Source of the DNA: Prevotella sp. UBA3288
GTDB lineage: Bacteria; Bacteroidota; Bacteroidia; Bacteroidales; Bacteroidaceae
Direction: 5' to 3'
NCBI GenBank assembly: GCA_002361655.1
Contig: DETM01000040.1
Coordinates: 11,646-42,035 of the forward strand
DNA length: 30,390 nt
How positions within the stretch are numbered: the first letter of the stretch is position 1; every line of letters starts with the position of its first letter. The position numbers were made by a program, and so were the translations under genes. A model generated the notes under the pieces. It was not told the DNA's origin. It was given only the letters and a program-made list of their open reading frames with translations, and did not search any database. Below are positions 29,662 through 30,390 of the stretch, piece by piece.

Positions 29662-30390
29662 ATGGCAGAAACGACAAACAGCATTTTGCAGAAACTCGAC
29701 GGCCTGGAGGCACGCTTCGAGGAAGTGTCGACGCTCATCACCGACCCCGCAGTCATCGCCGACCAGCAGCGCTTTGTGAAACTGACGAAAGAATACAAGG
29801 ACCTGGGCGACATCATGGATGCCCGTAAACGCTACATAGCCTGTCTGAACAGCATCCGCGAGGCGAAGGACATCCTGACCAACGAAGACGATGCCGAGAT
29901 GAAGGAGATGGCCCGCGAGGAACTGGCCGCCAACGAGACCCTGCAGCCGCAACTGGAAGAGGAAATCAAGATTGCCCTCATCCCGAAGGATCCCGAAGAT
30001 GCCAAGAATGTGCAGATGGAGATACGTGCCGGAACTGGCGGCGACGAGGCCTGTCTGTTTGCCGGCGACCTGTTTAAGATGTACAAGAGTTTCTGCGACT
30101 CGAAAGGCTGGAACCTGTCGGTGACCAGCGCCTCCGAAGGTGCCGTAGGCGGCTATAAGGAGATTGACTTCGCCGTCAGCGGAGCCGATGTCTATGGCAC
30201 GCTGAAATATGAGAGCGGTGTGCATCGCGTACAGCGTGTGCCGGCCACCGAGACACAGGGTCGCATGCACACCTCGGCCGCCACGGTGGCCGTGCTGCCC
30301 GAGGCCGACAAGTTCGAGGTGCACATCAACGAGGGCGAGATCAAATGGGACACCTTCCGGAGCAGCGGTGCCGGTGGTCAGAACGTGAAC
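29662..30390 (+). CDS. prfA: peptide chain release factor 1 (partial, runs off right edge)
   Basis: RF1 ends translation at UAA and UAG. The first 243 codons are present (E. coli RF1 has 360). An N-terminal coiled-coil-like domain is followed by the central domain with RAGTGGDEACLFAGDL. The anticodon-like P194-A195-T196 in HRVQRVPATETQGRMHTS has the RF1 PxT tripeptide rather than the SPF of RF2. The catalytic GGQ (residues 238-240) in SSGAGGQNVN lies just before the window edge. It is separated from the MBL gene by 150 nt containing its own promoter. Confidence 0.96.
   Translation, partial: MAETTNSILQKLDGLEARFEEVSTLITDPAVIADQQRFVKLTKEYKDLGDIMDARKRYIACLNSIREAKDILTNEDDAEMKEMAREELAANETLQPQLEEEIKIALIPKDPEDAKNVQMEIRAGTGGDEACLFAGDLFKMYKSFCDSKGWNLSVTSASEGAVGGYKEIDFAVSGADVYGTLKYESGVHRVQRVPATETQGRMHTSAATVAVLPEADKFEVHINEGEIKWDTFRSSGAGGQNVN

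Overview
This window looks like chromosomal DNA from a Bacteroidales bacterium close to Prevotella or Segatella. The evidence is the promoter grammar (TAnnTTTG -7 elements, often with TTTG exactly 20 nt upstream), the lack of Shine-Dalgarno sequences, and the gene families: a DUF3078 protein, a type IX secretion plug protein, serine palmitoyltransferase, two propeller/Y_Y_Y/AraC membrane regulators, and a FeoB-associated Cys-rich small protein. I see no insertion sequence, prophage or CRISPR array. Genes are dense and most pack into short operons.

Layout. At 1-180 the 5' end of a tRNA (probably Thr) leaves the left edge on the minus strand with its promoter, followed by a short AT-rich tandem repeat. 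A DUF3078 gene (181-1359, minus) is divergent from an operon of yidC, a secreted S9 peptidase, an MFS transporter and a secreted patatin (1463-8345). A four-copy 22-bp tandem repeat and a strong terminator separate the patatin from a small outer-membrane beta-barrel gene (8523-9083, minus), whose promoter carries a perfect 16-bp palindrome. Next is a plus-strand operon (9315-16033): kdsA, kdsD (KDO synthesis), a 1246-residue degenerate hybrid sensor/AraC protein, and an exported phospholipase D/cardiolipin synthase-like enzyme. Facing it on the minus strand are a TPR protein and an orphan solute-binding lipoprotein. radA and queC converge; queC is divergent from a type IX secretion plug gene, which converges on a second, kinase-less propeller/AraC membrane regulator (22635-25094).

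The region 25149-25489 holds the remnant of a WG-repeat gene and a tRNA-Pro with its own promoter and terminator. Serine palmitoyltransferase is then divergent from a lipid kinase, which is followed by a small Cys-rich membrane protein. tRNA-Cys and tRNA-Glu(CTC) share one promoter with rsmG and an MBL-fold hydrolase. prfA runs off the right edge.

The theme is largely the cell envelope: membrane insertion (YidC), KDO for LPS, phospholipid and sphingolipid enzymes, outer-membrane proteins and type IX secretion. Two membrane-anchored DNA-binding regulators sit among these genes. The most unusual item is the regulator at 11031-14771. It keeps the shape of a hybrid two-component system but has lost the phosphoacceptor His, the whole ATPase domain and the receiver Asp. 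All family names come from reading motifs by eye; no database search was possible.
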